From NCBI RefSeq assembly GCF_022843985.1, contig NZ_JALHMP010000009.1, positions 1 to 64,000 of the forward strand: a stretch of 64,000 nucleotides of DNA. The letters are read 5' to 3'. Positions 63,701 to 64,000 of the stretch are shown one piece after another. The position numbers and the translations under genes are program-made. The notes beneath the pieces were generated by a model. That model was given only the letters and a program-made list of their open reading frames with translations, searched no databases and had not been told where the DNA came from. Every line of letters starts with the position of its first letter. The stretch's first letter is position 1. This DNA is from Phreatobacter sp. Lineage in GTDB: Bacteria > Pseudomonadota > Alphaproteobacteria > Rhizobiales > Phreatobacteraceae.

Positions 63701-64000
63701 GGAGCCGGCAGAGCCGCCCCCAGCCCTGCCTGTTGGCCGGATAGGCGATGACCTCGGGCGCGCCGTCGCAGAAGACGAAGCGGGTGCCGACGGCGAGCCG
63801 GAAGCGCTCCGCCGCCGCCTTGAAGGCCTCCGGCGTGAAGCCGAGGGCGCCGGCTTGGGGCATGTCGACCCAGACGAACTCGCCGGGGGAGGAGCCCTCC
63901 TTGACCTTGTCCGGAGGGATGAGGCCGTCGGTCCGGATCTCCTTCAGGAAGGCATGGGCACGCACGACGCCGGCCACCGTGTTGCGGTCGGCGATGCCGA
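60759..64000 (-). CDS. dnaE2: Error-prone DNA polymerase DnaE2, missing its N-terminus
   Basis: This frame runs off the right edge; about 1080 residues are seen. It lacks the very start of the PHP domain (GIADRNTVAGVVRAH is the first visible part). The catalytic PDIDVDFEHERREEV and GRGSAANSAVCYVLGI (polymerase palm) and the HHH/OB-fold C-terminal end with RPGKGTAIFITLEDETG are present. DnaE2 (ImuC) acts in SOS mutagenesis with ImuA and ImuB, whose genes would lie beyond this edge if the operon is standard. Its stop overlaps the convergent GT41 stop by 18 bp. Confidence 0.95.
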   Translation of the reverse strand, partial: GIADRNTVAGVVRAHAFLKEIRTDGLIPPDKVKEGSSPGEFVWVDMPQAGALGFTPEAFKAAAERFRLAVGTRFVFCDGAPEVIAYPANRQGWGRLCRLLTTGNLRGGKGECRLTLDDLLADTRDLLLILMPGEDEAGLGAPLGALAGAAPGQLWLGATMGRNGEDRRRLFRLRSLGEAAGVPLIAVNDVLYHDPVQRDLQDVLTCICEGVSIEEAGFRLAANAERHLKPGHEMARLFRDCPEAIVETQHLLSRMDFSLAELKYEYPEEPVPPGWTPQGWLEKITWERAAHRYGGAVPAKVEKLLAEELTLIASLDYARYFLTIVDIVRVAEDKGILCQGRGSAANSAVCYVLGITAVDPNDHDLLFARFISSERREPPDIDVDFEHERREEVIQHIYARYGRERAGIAATVISYRPRSAIREVGKALGLTEDVTGRLAGMVWGSWGTAIGDHYVREAGLDPVNPLIRRAVGLAERLIGFPRHLSQHVGGFVLTGARLDETVPIGNAAMADRTFIEWDKDDIDALGLMKVDVLALGMLTCIRKAFGLLRATGGPDLDLFNVPPDDPAVYDMLCRGDSIGVFQVESRAQINMLPRLKPRNLYDLVIQVAIVRPGPIEGDMVHPYLKRRAGLEPVVYPSPAPGHGEPDELYQVLNKTCGVPLFQEQAMRLAMVAAKFTADEANGLRRAMATFRNVGTIGRFETLMTGRMVARGYDPAFAQRCFDQIKGFGSYGFPESHAASFAKLVYISSWIKCHHPAIFACALLNAQPMGFYAPAQIVRDAREHGVEVRAVDVNASLWDNSLARGRDGHALRLGFRQLDGFHEAWAERLVAARTRPFADVEDLARRCALPARALHILADADAFRSIGLDRREALWAVRRLPDDDPLPLFAAADAKELGAEVDANLPAMPLSEHVVADYQTARLSLKAHPLSFLRERLTAEGISTCAELAAAANGARARVAGVVLVRQRPGKGTAIFITLEDETGITNVVLWARHMERFRRAIMGARLLMVAGLIQRSPEGVVHLMAEDIIDRTADLQHLSDDPMRDSLARADEVSRPQYPRGGGRHPRDVRILPKSRDFH

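Overview
The window is 64 kb of high-GC DNA with tightly packed operons, KDO-pathway and EF-P/EpmA genes, two flagellins of the short alphaproteobacterial type and many ABC importers. This fits a Gram-negative, motile alphaproteobacterium, most likely of the Hyphomicrobiales (Rhizobiales). The genus cannot be fixed from the sequence alone. I found no tRNA, rRNA, CRISPR array, transposase, integrase or phage gene, so this looks like ordinary chromosome.

Layout. 1-4.4 kb: the start of an exported protein, an arabinose-5-phosphate isomerase (kdsD), an EamA permease, and an AraC regulator with azlC and azlD. 4.7-12.1 kb: an acyl-CoA ligase inside a complete Liv-type ABC importer operon. 12.2-16.7 kb: a zinc metallopeptidase, an NTF2-like protein, EF-P, a thioesterase, EpmA and a GNAT. 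16.8-19.9 kb: a small Mop/TOBE protein and a FecCD-type importer, possibly for molybdate. 20-26 kb: a peptide importer lacking ATPase genes, with a DUF1028 protein and a gamma-glutamyltransferase-like enzyme. 26.1-35.2 kb: CoA-ester metabolism (family III CoA transferase, an atypical crotonase, an atypical SDR, aldehyde dehydrogenase, a second SDR and two acyl-CoA dehydrogenases). 35.8-41.6 kb: an ABC exporter and a second peptide importer without ATPases. 41.7-47.6 kb: an SMP-30 lactonase and a second complete Liv importer. 47.8-49.9 kb: an OmpA-domain protein with a very long proline-rich region.

The most interesting part is 49.9-60.8 kb. A minus-strand operon encodes a sugar-nucleotide cytidylyltransferase, a natural fusion of an SDR epimerase/dehydratase with a PLP aminotransferase, a family 2 glycosyltransferase and a GNAT acyltransferase. 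It is headed by an unrecognised small helical protein. Divergently transcribed are two tandem, nearly identical flagellin genes with matching structured 5' leaders, followed by a TPR plus GT41 (O-GlcNAc-transferase-like) protein. Together these look like a self-contained system that makes an N-acylated amino sugar and attaches it to flagellin, comparable to FlmG-dependent glycosylation in Caulobacter. That function is inferred from gene content and order.

The right edge carries most of dnaE2, the error-prone polymerase, whose N-terminus lies beyond the window. Non-coding features include a dispersed double-hairpin repeat (two full copies and two degenerate parts), a perfect 24-bp-arm palindrome with G-quadruplex potential, several intrinsic terminators, and hairpins without T-tracts directly after both livK-type genes.
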